Positions 25,196 to 35,147 of a stretch of DNA of 64,000 bases are shown here, piece by piece. The translations under genes and the position numbers were made by a program. How positions within the stretch are numbered: the stretch's first letter is position 1; every line of letters begins with the position of its first letter. Location of the stretch: NCBI GenBank assembly GCA_963820415.1, contig CAWFZT010000011.1, positions 62,001 through 126,000 of the forward strand, written 5' to 3'. The notes beneath the pieces were generated by a model. That model made no database searches and was not told where the DNA came from. It worked only from the letters and a program-made list of their open reading frames with translations. The DNA comes from CAWFZT01 sp963820415 (lineage in GTDB: Bacteria > Chloroflexota > Anaerolineae > Anaerolineales > Anaerolineaceae).

Positions 25196-25783
25196 CTATC
25201 CCACCAGGCTGGCGATGGCGGTGTAGACCAATAAAATCCCCGTGGCGATGTTCACCGGCCGGTAGTACCGGTTGAGCGTCTTGCGGAAAATATCCCCGCC
25301 CAGCGCCCAGCACGAGGTGGCCAGGAAGCCAATCAGCGCCAGCAGCGGGGCGAACATCGCCACCTGGCGCGGGTCGTGATACGCCGGGACGATGAAGTTG
25401 GAGAACACGGTCACGCCGTACAGGATGACTTTGAGATTGAGAAACTGCAAGGCCAACCCAGACAGGTACGTGTTTAACCGGTTGTCGGCCTGCTCGCCTT
25501 CGGCCGGTTTGGAGGTCATAATGTGGATGGCCAGGTAGAGCATGTAGGCCGCCCCCAGGATATTCAGCCAGATCCTTACCCGGGGCTCCAGGCTGAGCAG
25601 GGCAAAGTTTAACAACCCGCAGGCCAGCATCACCACCAGAAAACTGCTGAAGATGCCCGTCAGGAACCTTAGCGTCCTGCGGTAGCCGGAGTGCATGGCG
25701 TTTGACATCGACAGCAGGTTGTTCGGCCCGGGGGTAAAGGTGGTCACGAACACGTAAGTGGCAAATGGGATCAAGTTTCGCAT
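25196..25783 (-). CDS. LysE-family amino-acid exporter
   Basis: 195 residues, about six membrane segments. The N-terminal FVTTFTPGPNNLLSMSNAMHSGYRR motif is characteristic of the LysE/RhtB superfamily. It would export an amino acid or similar small metabolite. The ATG at 25783 has GGGAG six bases upstream; an earlier in-frame ATG has none. Confidence 0.88.
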   Translation of the reverse strand: MRNLIPFATYVFVTTFTPGPNNLLSMSNAMHSGYRRTLRFLTGIFSSFLVVMLACGLLNFALLSLEPRVRIWLNILGAAYMLYLAIHIMTSKPAEGEQADNRLNTYLSGLALQFLNLKVILYGVTVFSNFIVPAYHDPRQVAMFAPLLALIGFLATSCWALGGDIFRKTLNRYYRPVNIATGILLVYTAIASLVG

Positions 25784-25827
25784 GGGTGTCTCCCGCACTG
25801 TCTTCGCCGGGGAGCTGACCGTGCGGG

Positions 25828-26171
25828 TCAACCAAGAATGCTTTGGATGCGCTCACCAAGTTCAGGAATCTCTTTCTGAATAATATCCCAGATGATCTCA
25901 TCCTTCACCCCAAAATATTCATGGGCAATGATGTTACGCAGTGCGGTTGTCTTACGCCACGCAATCGCTGGATGGTCAGCCTGGAACTCAGCGGATACAT
26001 TCTTGGCTGCCTCGCCGATGATTTCCAGATTGCGGATGACCGCGTCATAGGTGCGATCATCCTTTTGAAAGGCAGCAAAACTCATTCCCCACAGAACGGG
26101 GATTTCCATCCAGCGGTATAGCGAATGATCTTCTGGCAGGAAAGCTGAATATCTTCGAGGTAAAGGCGCAT
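25828..26171 (-). pseudogene. hepT: HEPN (DUF86) toxin gene interrupted by a 23-bp element
   Basis: HEPN-fold ribonuclease of the MNT/HEPN toxin-antitoxin class. The conserved Arg-x4-His motif RNIIAHEYFG is present. The true N-terminus starts at the ATG at 26171 (MRLYLEDIQLSCQKIIRYTAG), but the 23-bp element at 26086-26108 lies in the next codons and shifts the frame. Deleting exactly 23 bases gives a 106-residue protein, normal for the family. A shorter product from an ATG created inside the element would lack the first helix. It starts two bases after the MntA stop. Confidence 0.87.
26086..26108. repeat. 23-bp CCCC/GGGG element disrupting the HEPN gene
   Basis: Same 23 bases as at 24728 and 50607. 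Deletion joins CTCAT to TCCAGCGG, giving the codons Ala-Gly-Met-Ser on the minus strand in frame. Confidence 0.92.
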
Positions 26172-26172
26172 G

Positions 26173-26466
26173 TCACGTGACATATATGGCCTCGGCCAGC
26201 ACAGATGAACGGATGCGTGACTTAAGCGTGTCAGGAAGGACCAGGTCTACCGGGCATCTCAACAGGTCTTCCAGGTAGAAATTAACCTGCGTATATCGTT
26301 CGAAGGTGAGCGGCGGAGCCAGCTCGACCAGCAGATCCACATCGCTGTCCGGGCGCGCTTCACCGCGTGCGGCCGAACCGAATAATGCGATGGAAATAAC
26401 GCCCATATTTACCAGATCGGCCTTATGGATCCGCAGAAGATTCAAGATAAATTCACGTTCCAGCAT
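26173..26466 (-). CDS. mntA: MNT-type nucleotidyltransferase antitoxin
   Basis: 97 residues with the minimal nucleotidyltransferase motif GSAARGEARPDSDVDLLVE (Gly-Ser, then Asp-x-Asp). In characterised pairs this protein adds AMP to the HEPN toxin and neutralises it. It lies directly upstream of the HEPN gene with a two-base gap. With the toxin broken, the antitoxin may be free to drift. Confidence 0.9.
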   Translation of the reverse strand: MLEREFILNLLRIHKADLVNMGVISIALFGSAARGEARPDSDVDLLVELAPPLTFERYTQVNFYLEDLLRCPVDLVLPDTLKSRIRSSVLAEAIYVT

Positions 26467-26535
26467 ATACTGTGTTCCTTAGGATAAGAATACCATATTA
26501 TTGGATATAATTATCACGTTGGCCAATCGAGGATC

Positions 26536-26958
26536 ATGACCTTTCACACGGCAGAACCGCGTAAGATCAACTGGCAGCAGTGGTTGTTCATCCTGGGCCT
26601 TTTGGTGTCCCTGGCGATCGTCGTCGCATTTGCCCTGCAGGCCTTCCGCCACGCTCCGCGCCGGCGCGCCGATGAGCCAATCCGCGCCTGGATGACCATT
26701 CCCTACGTTTCCCATTCTTACCACCTCCCGGAATATGTGCTCTATCAGGCGCTTGGGCTGCCGCTCACCCCGCGTGACCGCCGCCCGCTGTCGGTCATTG
26801 CCCGCCAGCAAAAGCGCACGGTTGCCAGCCTGATCGCTGCTCTGCAAGAGGCCATCCTCCATTCCCGCCCGCCTTACCCCACTCCACTACCCTTCCCGCC
26901 TGGTACAACTCCGCCGCCTCCCCCAACTCCTGGCCCGGTCCCGCGAGGTCCCTCTTGA
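26536..26958 (+). CDS. Single-pass membrane protein with Pro-rich tail
   Basis: 140 residues. One membrane helix (about residues 16-36), a basic stretch, a middle domain (WMTIPYVSHSYHLPEYVLYQ and RRPLSVIARQQKRTVASLIA, HTH-like in appearance) and a Pro-rich C-terminus. No family recognised. Its stop overlaps the TTG start of the DedA gene (TTGA), so the two are co-translated and may act together at the membrane. Confidence 0.75.
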   Translation: MTFHTAEPRKINWQQWLFILGLLVSLAIVVAFALQAFRHAPRRRADEPIRAWMTIPYVSHSYHLPEYVLYQALGLPLTPRDRRPLSVIARQQKRTVASLIAALQEAILHSRPPYPTPLPFPPGTTPPPPPTPGPVPRGPS

Positions 26959-27572
26959 GCATCAACGACCAACTGCTGGCGGCCCTGAGTCTGTATGGCT
27001 TGCCGGTGCTTTTCAGCGTCATTTTCCTTTCTACGCTGGGATTTCCGCTGCCGGCTACCTTTGTGCTGGTGGTTGCCGGCTCATTTGCCGAGCTGGGCGA
27101 CATGAATATCTGGTGGGTACTGGTGCTGGGGATCATCGCTGCCATTGCGGGCGACCAGGCCGCCTATGCTATTGGGCGCTGGGGTGGGCGTCGTTTGTCG
27201 GAGCGGCTCACCAAATGGTTTGGCGGCGCCACGCAGCTTGAAAAGGCTGAAAAGGCAGTCAATCGCTGGGGTTGGGCGGGCGTCTTCTTCAGCCGCTGGT
27301 TGTTCACCTCGTTCGGCTCACCGGTCAATTACACCAGCGGCATAACTGACTATCCCTATCACCGTTTCCTGCTCTGGGATGCTTCCGGCGAGGTGCTGTG
27401 GGTGATCCTGTACGTCGTGGCAGGTGAGGTGTTCAGCGACCGCGTGCAGGCGTTGATCGAGATGTTGGGCAACCTGGCCTGGGTCGAAATTGGCCTGATC
27501 GCCGCCGCCATCTTCGGCTGGCTGCTGTTTAGAAGCCTGCGCAATACCCGCAAAAAGAATGGAGCGCCATGA
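26955..27572 (+). CDS. DedA-family membrane protein
   Basis: 205 residues of the DedA/VTT (SNARE-associated) family. GFPLPATFVLVVAGSFAELG, GDQAAYAIGRWGG, and FSRWLFTSFGSPVNYTSGI match the family's re-entrant loop and Arg motif. Family members are linked to lipid carrier flipping and membrane homeostasis. It sits between the Pro-rich protein and a DUF362 gene with overlapping stops and starts on both sides. Confidence 0.9.
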   Translation: MSINDQLLAALSLYGLPVLFSVIFLSTLGFPLPATFVLVVAGSFAELGDMNIWWVLVLGIIAAIAGDQAAYAIGRWGGRRLSERLTKWFGGATQLEKAEKAVNRWGWAGVFFSRWLFTSFGSPVNYTSGITDYPYHRFLLWDASGEVLWVILYVVAGEVFSDRVQALIEMLGNLAWVEIGLIAAAIFGWLLFRSLRNTRKKNGAP

Positions 27573-28693
27573 TGGCAGTTAAATCGAAAGTCGCCGTGCT
27601 TTTCACCAGCCCCGCCTCGGTCCTCGAAGATTATGCGCGCCTCTTCGAGCTGGCCGGCGGGAAAACCGCCCTTCAGCCGGGCGCTCCTACCATACTCAAA
27701 GATAACATTACCTGGCATTTCCCCATGCCGGCTGCCAACACCACCCCCTGGCAGCTCGAAGGCGTTATCCGCGCCCTGCGGCGGGCCGGCTTCGATGACC
27801 TGACCTGCGTGCAGAACCAGACCGTCGTCACCAATGCCTTCAAAGGCGAGGATTTGAACGGCTACCTGCCGATTTTCCGCCGTTATCATCTGCCGGTGCG
27901 CTATAACTTCCGCAAGCAGGATATGGCCTGGATCCTTTACCGCCCCAAGGCCGCCATGTTGGCTCTCGACCATATCTACCCGGAAGGCATCCGCATCCCC
28001 GACTTTTTTATTGGCAAAAACATTGTCCACCTGCCGACGGTTAAAACCCACCTGTACACCACCACTACCGGAGCGATGAAAAATGCTTTCGGCGGGCTGT
28101 TGAGCAAGTACCGTCATTACACCCATACCTGGATCCACGAGACGCTGGTGGACCTGCTGGCCATTCAGAAAGAGATCCACCCGGGTATCTTTGCCATCAT
28201 GGACGGCACCACGGTGGGCAACGGCGCCGGGCCGCGCATGCTCCAGCCAGTGGTCAAGAACCTCATCCTGGCTTCGGCCGACTAGGTGGCCATCGACGCC
28301 GTGGCCGCCAGGCTGATGGGCTTCGATCCGCTCAGCATCAAATATATCCGCCTGGCTCACCAGCAGGGCCTGGGCTGCGGCGACCCGCGCCAGATCGAGC
28401 TAGTTGGCGATGATGTCGCCGGTGAAAGCTGGGGCTTCAAAATCGGGCACAATTCCCACAGCTTCCTGGCCTGGCTGGCCTGGTACGGGCCTACCCGCGT
28501 CTTCCAGAAGCTGGTCCTGCGCACCCCGTTTGTGGTCGTGCCGACTTTCATCGGCGAGGTCGAGCAGGATTACATGTTCTGGCCGCTGAAGTACAGGGCC
28601 ATAGCCCGGCGCTGGCGTGAAAGCACGCCGTGGGGGCAGTTATTCCAGCAATACCAGCAGCTCGGCTGTCTGGGGGAAGAAATTCTCATATAA
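27569..28693 (+). pseudogene. DUF362 protein with in-frame amber codon
   Basis: A DUF362-family protein of 374 codons. KTHLYTTTTGAMKNAFGG is the family signature in the middle, and the C-terminal part continues VAIDAVAARLMGFDPL. At 28283-28285 a TAG splits these in the same frame; relatives usually have Gln there (SADQVAIDA), so one C-to-T change explains it. Both halves are otherwise intact. DUF362 proteins often accompany iron-sulfur proteins; the role is unknown. It overlaps the DedA stop. Confidence 0.8.
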
Positions 28694-29399
28694 GTTGCAT
28701 CCTGGGATGCGCCTCGGTCAGCACCTCCCAGTGTAGTTGGCCGCCGCAGAACTGGCTGATCAGCGCCGCCGTATCTTTGCCGGCCTGCTCCACGCTGTCG
28801 AGCGAGGTGGGCGGCATTCCATCGATATTGAACTCGATGGCGGACGACTCCGGCAGGGCTAAAGTATGGCTGCCCTGGCGCCACACCCAGCGGCGCGTCA
28901 GCACGGTGCTGCCCTCGGCGAAGATCACCTCGCCGGGCAGGGGATGCTCTAGCTCTTCGCTGCCCAGGGCGACGAAGTTCTCCGTTCCATCCGCCAGCCG
29001 CAGGCTGATATCCCCGGTCAGGCGGTCGATGGCGTGCGCCCCGGCTGGCAGCAGGTAGCGTAGCGAGATCACGTTGCCGATATCCACCAAGGCATTGATG
29101 CTCGGCAGCGGGTCGCCGCGCAGCACCCGCCGCGCCATGGCCTCGATCGAAGGGCGGAAGTCGGCCGGCTTGGCCCCGAAGGCGCGGAAAGCCTCGCGCC
29201 AGGATTTGAACGCTGGTTGTTCAGCCAGCGTTTCCAGGTGCAGGCGGGCGCGCACCAACTCTTCGGCCTGGCGCAGCAGCCCAACCAGCGCCTCGGGCGA
29301 TGCGCCGTTGTGCACGCCGCTCGCCAGTACGATCCCGCGCACGTAACCGGGGTATTTGCGGAAAATATCGGCGGAAATAGTGTAATAGAGAGGGGCCAT
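28686..29399 (-). CDS. B3/4-domain protein (PheT-like editing fold)
   Basis: About 237 residues with the B3/4 domain also found in phenylalanyl-tRNA synthetase beta chain (SIEAMARRVLRGDPLPSIN, LVDIGNVISLRYLLPAGAHA and the SGVHN segment early on). Free-standing copies may edit or bind aminoacyl groups; function here is unproven. An open frame extends further upstream, but the ATG at 29399 begins the conserved part and lies seven bases after a TATAAT (29411-29406, minus strand), so this mRNA may also be leaderless. Confidence 0.8.
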   Translation of the reverse strand: MAPLYYTISADIFRKYPGYVRGIVLASGVHNGASPEALVGLLRQAEELVRARLHLETLAEQPAFKSWREAFRAFGAKPADFRPSIEAMARRVLRGDPLPSINALVDIGNVISLRYLLPAGAHAIDRLTGDISLRLADGTENFVALGSEELEHPLPGEVIFAEGSTVLTRRWVWRQGSHTLALPESSAIEFNIDGMPPTSLDSVEQAGKDTAALISQFCGGQLHWEVLTEAHPRMQLI

Positions 29400-29532
29400 G
29401 CGCAAATTATACCCGTATTGGGGCCAAGATTGCTCACCGTGCAGTTGCACCCAGGACGTCGCCTCGCTGGGAAACGCGTAGTCCTGTAATTGCTTCGAAA
29501 AAATTTCCCAAAGATGCAACACCCCACAAAAA

Positions 29533-29565
29533 AATCCCTAAAGGTCTCGAAGACCTTTAGGGATT
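29533..29565 (-). terminator. Intrinsic terminator after the AIM24 genes
   Basis: Perfect 15-base arms (AATCCCTAAAGGTCT and complement) with a three-base loop, followed on the minus strand by a run of seven T. The stem is related to the palindrome inside the MBOAT gene at 13102-13134. Confidence 0.85.
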
Positions 29566-29599
29566 GATTCAGAGGAAAGTCTGGTTTAGTGGGTTCGCT

Positions 29600-30527
29600 T
29601 CACCACTTGCTATGCGTGATGGGTGAAGTGCTGGTGATCGTCTGCCCGTCATCTTCGACCGGCTCAAAGGCCGACTGCACCGCCACCCGCCCCGGCCCGG
29701 CCACGTTCAGCCACATATAGCGCAGCGACCAGAAGCCGAACAGGCTGAAGGTGCTCTTCGGCGTTTCCATGTGCAGTTGCATCTGCACGCTGGAGTCCTT
29801 GAATAAAATCGCCGTGGGCTTGACCAGGATGGTCTCGCCAGGGCCTAGCGTGCGCACGAACACGTTGCCCGCCCCGTGCACGAACACCAACGCCGGGGTT
29901 TTTCTGGGCTAGGAAGCGGTCCATATACATGCCCAGCGGGTAGTGCGTCTCGCTCTCGTCGCCGCTCTTGGTGGTGAACCACACGTTGGTCTGGAACCAG
30001 TCGTACACCACCGTCCCGCTGGCCAGCACGAAGATATGCTCGCGTACATCCACCGAATGGCCGGGCTGGATGGGCAGCGCCATCATCTCACCTGGGGCGT
30101 CGCGCGAGAAAGCCACCCGTCCTGGCCCCTGGGCCTGGGTCATAATCACAGGCATGCCGGCCATCATGCGCTTCCAGGCGCCCTTGAGCGGCAGGGTGGT
30201 CACTTTGGTCTGCGGCTCTTTCCACAGCAGCACGTGGTGGGGAAAGTACACGCTGTCTTGCGCGGCCAGGTCCACGTCGATCACCGGTACGTAGGCGCCT
30301 TCGATTTGCGCCGAAGACTTGCCGAACTGGATTCTGGCCATGTCGTGCCGCCCCGGCACTTCCGTCCAGCCAGACTGGGTAATGGTGTTGCGCACATCCA
30401 TGCTGGCGCCGCAGCTCGGGCAGCTCAAGGCCGTGCCGTCCGTCACCGTACCGCACCAGGCGCAGGTATTGCTGCGCGTTGAGGCGGCCGGGACGGTAGG
30501 AGAAGTCGTTGAAGGATATCCGGTCAT
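29600..30527 (-). pseudogene. Zinc-ribbon AIM24-family protein, frameshifted
   Basis: A paralogue of the next gene: an N-terminal zinc ribbon (CAWCG and CPSCG, residues about 22-41) and an AIM24/TRAP-like beta fold. The first frame runs to about residue 210. A one-base shift near 29895 moves the C-terminal third (FVHGAGNVFVRTLGPGETIL and RYMWLNVAGPGRVAVQS) to another frame. Corrected length is about 308 residues. It lies 11 bases after its paralogue, so they form an operon ended by the terminator at 29533. Confidence 0.78.
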
Positions 30528-30538
30528 GGGCGGTCTCC

Positions 30539-31393
30539 TTATTCGGTATTGTGGTGCACATACATCGACTGGATGCCGACCCGCCCAGGCCCGGTCATTT
30601 TGGCCAGGCTCATGGCCATGCCGCCAAACAGGCCGGTGGTGAGCTGCTGCATCTCGACTTCCATGGTGACCGTGGAATCTTTGTACAGGTAGGCCCCCGG
30701 CTCGATCAGGATCGTCTCACCCGCCCGCAGCGTGCGCTCGAAGACGTTGCCGTAACCGTGCAGGATCAGCAGGCCAGGCACGTTGGAGGTGACAAAGCGG
30801 TCCATGAACATCCCCTGCCCACCGAAGAGGATGTTGCGCAGGCCCTTGATGCGCACGTACGAATAAGCGATGTGGTTCGAGGCCAACAGGAAGGCGTGCT
30901 CGCGCACATCCAGCTCCATGCCCGGGTGCAGGGGCAGGATGACCAGCTCGCCCGTGGCATCCCGGGAGAAGGCAATCCGGCCTGGCCCGGTAGCAATGCT
31001 GACCAGGAAAGGCATACCCGCCAGGGCGCGCTTCATCCCGCCGGGCATCTGCATCACCGTCATCGCCACGCGCGGGTCTTTCCACAGCATGACGTGGTGC
31101 TCGAAATACACCATATCGCCCTGGGCCAGGTTGATCTCGGCCACCGGGACGATCTCGCCTTCCACCTGGCAGGTGCTGTTGGCAAAGTGGATCTCGGTCA
31201 TATCTTTGATGCGCGGGGCCTCGCGCCAGCCGGATTCGCTGACCAGGTTACGCAGATCCAGTGGGGCACCGCAGGTATGGCACGCCAGGGCCGTCTTCTC
31301 GTTCATACTCTGGCACCACTGGCACTGGATACGCTCGACTGGCGCGGCGGACACAGGGATTGAACCAGGTGGGGTACTACTCATATTGCTCAT
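30539..31393 (-). CDS. Zinc-ribbon AIM24-family protein
   Basis: 284 residues. Cys pairs CQWC and CHTC make an N-terminal zinc ribbon. The rest is an AIM24 beta fold with repeated strands (MVYFEHHVMLWKD, GPGRIAFSRDATGELVIL, RAGETILIEPGAYLYKD). In yeast AIM24 is mitochondrial and linked to membrane organisation; bacterial functions are not established. First gene of the two-gene operon. Confidence 0.85.
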   Translation of the reverse strand: MSNMSSTPPGSIPVSAAPVERIQCQWCQSMNEKTALACHTCGAPLDLRNLVSESGWREAPRIKDMTEIHFANSTCQVEGEIVPVAEINLAQGDMVYFEHHVMLWKDPRVAMTVMQMPGGMKRALAGMPFLVSIATGPGRIAFSRDATGELVILPLHPGMELDVREHAFLLASNHIAYSYVRIKGLRNILFGGQGMFMDRFVTSNVPGLLILHGYGNVFERTLRAGETILIEPGAYLYKDSTVTMEVEMQQLTTGLFGGMAMSLAKMTGPGRVGIQSMYVHHNTE

Positions 31394-31484
31394 AAGATTG
31401 CTCCAGTTTACTCGATTGATAAATTGGTAAGAATTTACTTACTATATGGATAATTATACTCTGGATGTCAAGCCTTCTTAACTC

Positions 31485-33759
31485 TTATCTCGGCCGCAGC
31501 AAATTCTGCACCGCCGCCAGCAGCCACTCCGGCAGCGCCCGCTGCCAGGAGCGCTGGGCGTAAAAGACCGCCTCGGCGCCCGGCGGGCGCGGGCTGAAAG
31601 CCGCCTGCCGGTAGAGGGCCGTGGCCTGTGCGAGGGCGCTGCGCAGGTAGGTGCGCTTTTCCAGGGGGGCAGCGCAGGCGGCCAGGAACTCATCCGGGGT
31701 GGCGCTGGGTGGGGCGCGCAGGCCAGCCAGGGCCAGCGCCTGGCGCATCTGCCGGTAGAGGGCGGTCGACTGGCGGCTGGAGGCCGGCGCAGCGCCGCCT
31801 TCGAAACGCCCGCGCGCCGCCTGGGTCATCAGGAAGAAGGCCAGCCCGCCCAGCCCGAGCAGCAGGACCAGGAAGATCACCCCGGCTCCGGCTCCCCCCT
31901 TTCCCTTGCCCTGGCCGTTCTGGTTGGCCAGGGTGGAAACCAACGTGCCGCTGTCGTTACGGCGGGGGAAGGTGTCCAGGACGGCGGTTGGCTCGAATTC
32001 GACCCAGCCCAGGCTCGGGAAATACACTTCCACCCAGGCGTGTGCGGCCGACTGTGGCACGCGGTAAGCATTATGCGTGTAGTCATATTCGCCCATGGCA
32101 AAACCTGTTACGACCCTGGACGGAACGCCTTCTGCCCGAAGCATGACTGCCATGGCCGAGGCGTAGTAGGTGCAGAAGCCGCCCGGGGCCTCGAACAGGA
32201 AGTAATCCACCGCGTCGCGGCCGGGGGGAGGGGGTGGAACGTCCAGCTTGTAGGTGTAAGTGATGCGCAGGTAGTCCTGGATGCGCTCGGCCATGTCGTA
32301 AGGGGTAACCGCGTCGCCAACGATGCGTTTGGCCAGATCGCGCACCCGCTGCGGCAGGGCTTTGGGTAGTTGCAGGTAAGGGGTAGTGATCCCGGTCGGG
32401 TAATCCGTGCCGGCATTCGCGCATCTGCGAGATGGTGAAATCGGCTACCCACGAGGTGACCTCGTAATCCGACGTGTCGCCCTCCAGCAGGCTGCTATTG
32501 TCTGGGGCGGTGTAATGCAGCGAGGTGTCCTGGTCGGCAGTCACCGGCTCGGCCACCGAAAACAGGTCGGTGGTGTGGGTGGCCAGGATTTCGTAAGTCT
32601 GCTTGAGGGCGTAGCGCCCGGGCGGCGGCTTGGCAGGCAGCGGCTGGGTGGATTGGTCGTTCGCAGGGCCCACCTGCCAGCCCTGCCCGGTATAGGTGGT
32701 GAAAATGGAGTTGCGCCAGTAGTGGCGCTTGACCACTACGGTGGGGGCGTGCAGCTCGGGCGGCGGCGGGGCGGGGTCGCTGATCGCCACGTACATGACG
32801 ATTTCTTGCCCGTTGGGGAGGGGGCGGCCAATCACCGACAGCACCGGCGTTTCCGCCCGTGGGGTGTTCTCGTGAGCCTTAGGCGGGGTGACCCCGGTGA
32901 AGAGCTGCTCGGCGGTCTTCTGGGTGCGGTTCTGGAATTTCAGGTAGGCCTCGCGCAACTGGTTCCAGCCTTTTGGCGATCCGAACAGCGGGGCGAATAA
33001 AGTCACGAAGACTATGATGGCGGTGATAGCCACCGTGCTGGCGCCCCATTCCAGGCCCAACTCGTAGGGCGTGTCGACCCGCCGCGTCTCCCAGTCGGCG
33101 GACTGGCGCGTGAAGGCGGTACGGCTCATCAGCAGGATAGCGCAGGCGATGAAGAGCAGCAGGTTGCCCATGCCCTGATCGCTCAGGTAAACGTTGAGTC
33201 CCAGTAAAAAGCCGTAGGGCAGCAATCCATTGATGGCGCGCCTCTGGCGTACCACGCTCCACAAAAGCCAGGCGCTGGCGTTCCAGGCGATCAGGGCGAT
33301 CAGGAAAATGAACAGGCCAGTATCGTTGACCTTAGCGCCGCTGGCGATGGCGTAAGCCCAGCCGCCGGCGCGCTCGAAGAAGGTCAGGATACGCACGTTC
33401 ATAACGCGCAGGATGTCCCAGAACGACATCGTCCCCAGCACGCTAAGCGGCAGCACCACGCTCCCCACCGCCTGCCCGCTGGCTGCCAGGGAAAGGATCA
33501 GGCTGTACAGGGCGGCGAACCAGCCGCGCAAGCGTGAAGACGCCAGCAGGGCCCCAAAGCCGGTCCCCAGGCAGACACACAGGGTAAAGGGGGCGCTGTC
33601 GGGCACCCATTTGGCGTTGCCGACGCTGCTGGCAAAGACAGCGATGATGCCGGTGATCAGCGCCAGGGTGGTCCAGGAGTTGGCGAGGAAGCGCAGCAGG
33701 TGGTTCCTGAGGTCGCCCTGGTTCTCTTCCTGGTCGATGAAGGAATCAGAGGCAGTCAT
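31485..33759 (-). pseudogene. TgpA-like membrane transglutaminase, frameshifted
   Basis: The N-terminal half (from the ATG at 33759) has six or more membrane helices. An extracytoplasmic transglutaminase-like domain follows with the catalytic Cys in GGFCTYYASA, His in AAHAWVEV and Asp in EPTAVLD, then a membrane segment (VIFLVLLLGLGGLAFFLM) and a helical tail. The halves lie in two frames that join near 32410, so one indel breaks the gene; corrected length is about 758 residues. It overlaps the DUF58 gene by ATGA. DUF58 plus TgpA-like transglutaminase is a common bacterial pair, usually with a MoxR ATPase, which is absent here. Confidence 0.82.
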
Positions 33760-35147
33760 AGCCCCTCCGGCCTGCTCCCGACGCGCTGGGCTGGGTTCAG
33801 CGCCGCCGACAAGGCGGCCGCCTCACGCGGGGCTTTGCGCACCACCACTCGCCCGGTGCCAAACGTGATGAATTCCCAGCGGCGCAGATCGCCGTAAGCC
33901 CCGCTGATCGGCTGGATGTCGCCGCGGCGCACCACGCGGGCCGGGATGCCCAGGTCGGCCAGGAAAGGGGCAAAGGTCTCAGCCTGGCCTGCCCCGCCAA
34001 ACGAAGCCGGGTCGAGCAGGATCGCCTCGGCGTTGAAGGCGCGCCGGCTGTGGCCAAGCTGGCGGATGGCCCGCGGCCAGTCTGGGTCGAGCGAAGGGGT
34101 GACCACCACGAGCAGGTCGCTGCCCGAGATGAGGGCGTGGGCCCGGTTGAGCGTCTCGGCCAGCGGGCGCCGCGCCGCCGGCTGGAGCGGGGCCAGGGCG
34201 CGCAGCAGCGGCCACAAATGCGCCTGGCTGCGCTGCGGCATGATCACGTGTTCCGTGTCGGTGTAGGCGAATAGACCCACCGCCAGGCGGTCCTGCAGGA
34301 GCTGGGCGAACAACGAAGCCAGCAGCACCACGCTCGTCTCGGTGGTCGAGTCCTGTCCCTCGCCAAGCTGGACGGTGGGGTCGAGGTCAGGGATAAGCCA
34401 GATAGTGGAAGACGCCTCAGGCTCGAAAGTCTTGACAAAAGGGACGCCCTGGCGGGCGTAAGTGCGCCAGTGGATGTGGTGCAGCGGGTCGCCGGGGAAA
34501 TATGGGCGGGCAGTGACCACGTTGATCGTCTCGGCTGCCAGCGGCTGGTGCAGCGGGCGGTGGTCGCCGACGTTGTGTCGGTGGGGTAATAAGGCCGCCG
34601 GCAGGACGGCCAGCGGTGGATAGACCAGGATCTCCTCGGTCTGTGTGTACACCTGGCGCACGCTGAAGATGCCCAGCGGGTCGCCGGTGAGCAGCTCCCA
34701 CGGGCCGAGGGTGAACACGCCGCGCTGGGTGCAGATGGTGTGGGCGCGCCACTCGGATATGCTGCTCGCATCGGCGGCGCGCACGCTGGAGACGTTGTAA
34801 CCGGGCACGTGCGAGCGGTCGACGAACTCGATCCACAGTGCCGGCAGGTGCGAGTTGTTGGTCAGGGTGACGAACTCTTCCAGCTCGTCTCCCACCTGCA
34901 GGGCGGTAAAGTGCAGGGCGCGCTTGCCCTCTAAACCAAGCGCCATGGCGCGCCCCCACACGTAGGAGGCGGCCAGGATGCCCGCCAGGGCGGTCACGCA
35001 GGTGGCTGAAACGCCGCTGGGGGCGAAGAGGTACCAGACCAGGATGATCAGCAGGGCGGCGAAGGGCTGCCATTGGCGCACACGCAGGCTGACCTGGCAG
35101 GTGGGGCGGGTGAAATTGAGCACACGCCAGCCGCGCTTACTGGCCAT
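33756..35147 (-). CDS. DUF58-family membrane protein
   Basis: 463 residues from the ATG at 35147, with two N-terminal membrane helices (about residues 22-60) and a soluble von Willebrand-like domain. The DUF58 signature is FPGDPLHHIHWRTYARQG near residue 245. An open frame reaches further upstream but overlaps the DUF3160 coding region and looks non-coding. The start overlaps the DUF3160 stop (ATGGCCAGTAA). It forms an operon with DUF3160 and the transglutaminase. Confidence 0.87.
   Translation of the reverse strand: MASKRGWRVLNFTRPTCQVSLRVRQWQPFAALLIILVWYLFAPSGVSATCVTALAGILAASYVWGRAMALGLEGKRALHFTALQVGDELEEFVTLTNNSHLPALWIEFVDRSHVPGYNVSSVRAADASSISEWRAHTICTQRGVFTLGPWELLTGDPLGIFSVRQVYTQTEEILVYPPLAVLPAALLPHRHNVGDHRPLHQPLAAETINVVTARPYFPGDPLHHIHWRTYARQGVPFVKTFEPEASSTIWLIPDLDPTVQLGEGQDSTTETSVVLLASLFAQLLQDRLAVGLFAYTDTEHVIMPQRSQAHLWPLLRALAPLQPAARRPLAETLNRAHALISGSDLLVVVTPSLDPDWPRAIRQLGHSRRAFNAEAILLDPASFGGAGQAETFAPFLADLGIPARVVRRGDIQPISGAYGDLRRWEFITFGTGRVVVRKAPREAAALSAALNPAQRVGSRPEGL

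Noticed and set aside
28283..28285. TAG recoding (pyrrolysine or reassigned code)
   Set aside because: TAG ends normal genes such as the kinase at 3452, and two of the three in-frame TAG codons lie in genes that are dead for other reasons.
29400..29522. Longer N-terminus for the B3/4 protein
   Set aside because: The extra residues do not resemble the family and the stretch contains the likely promoter.
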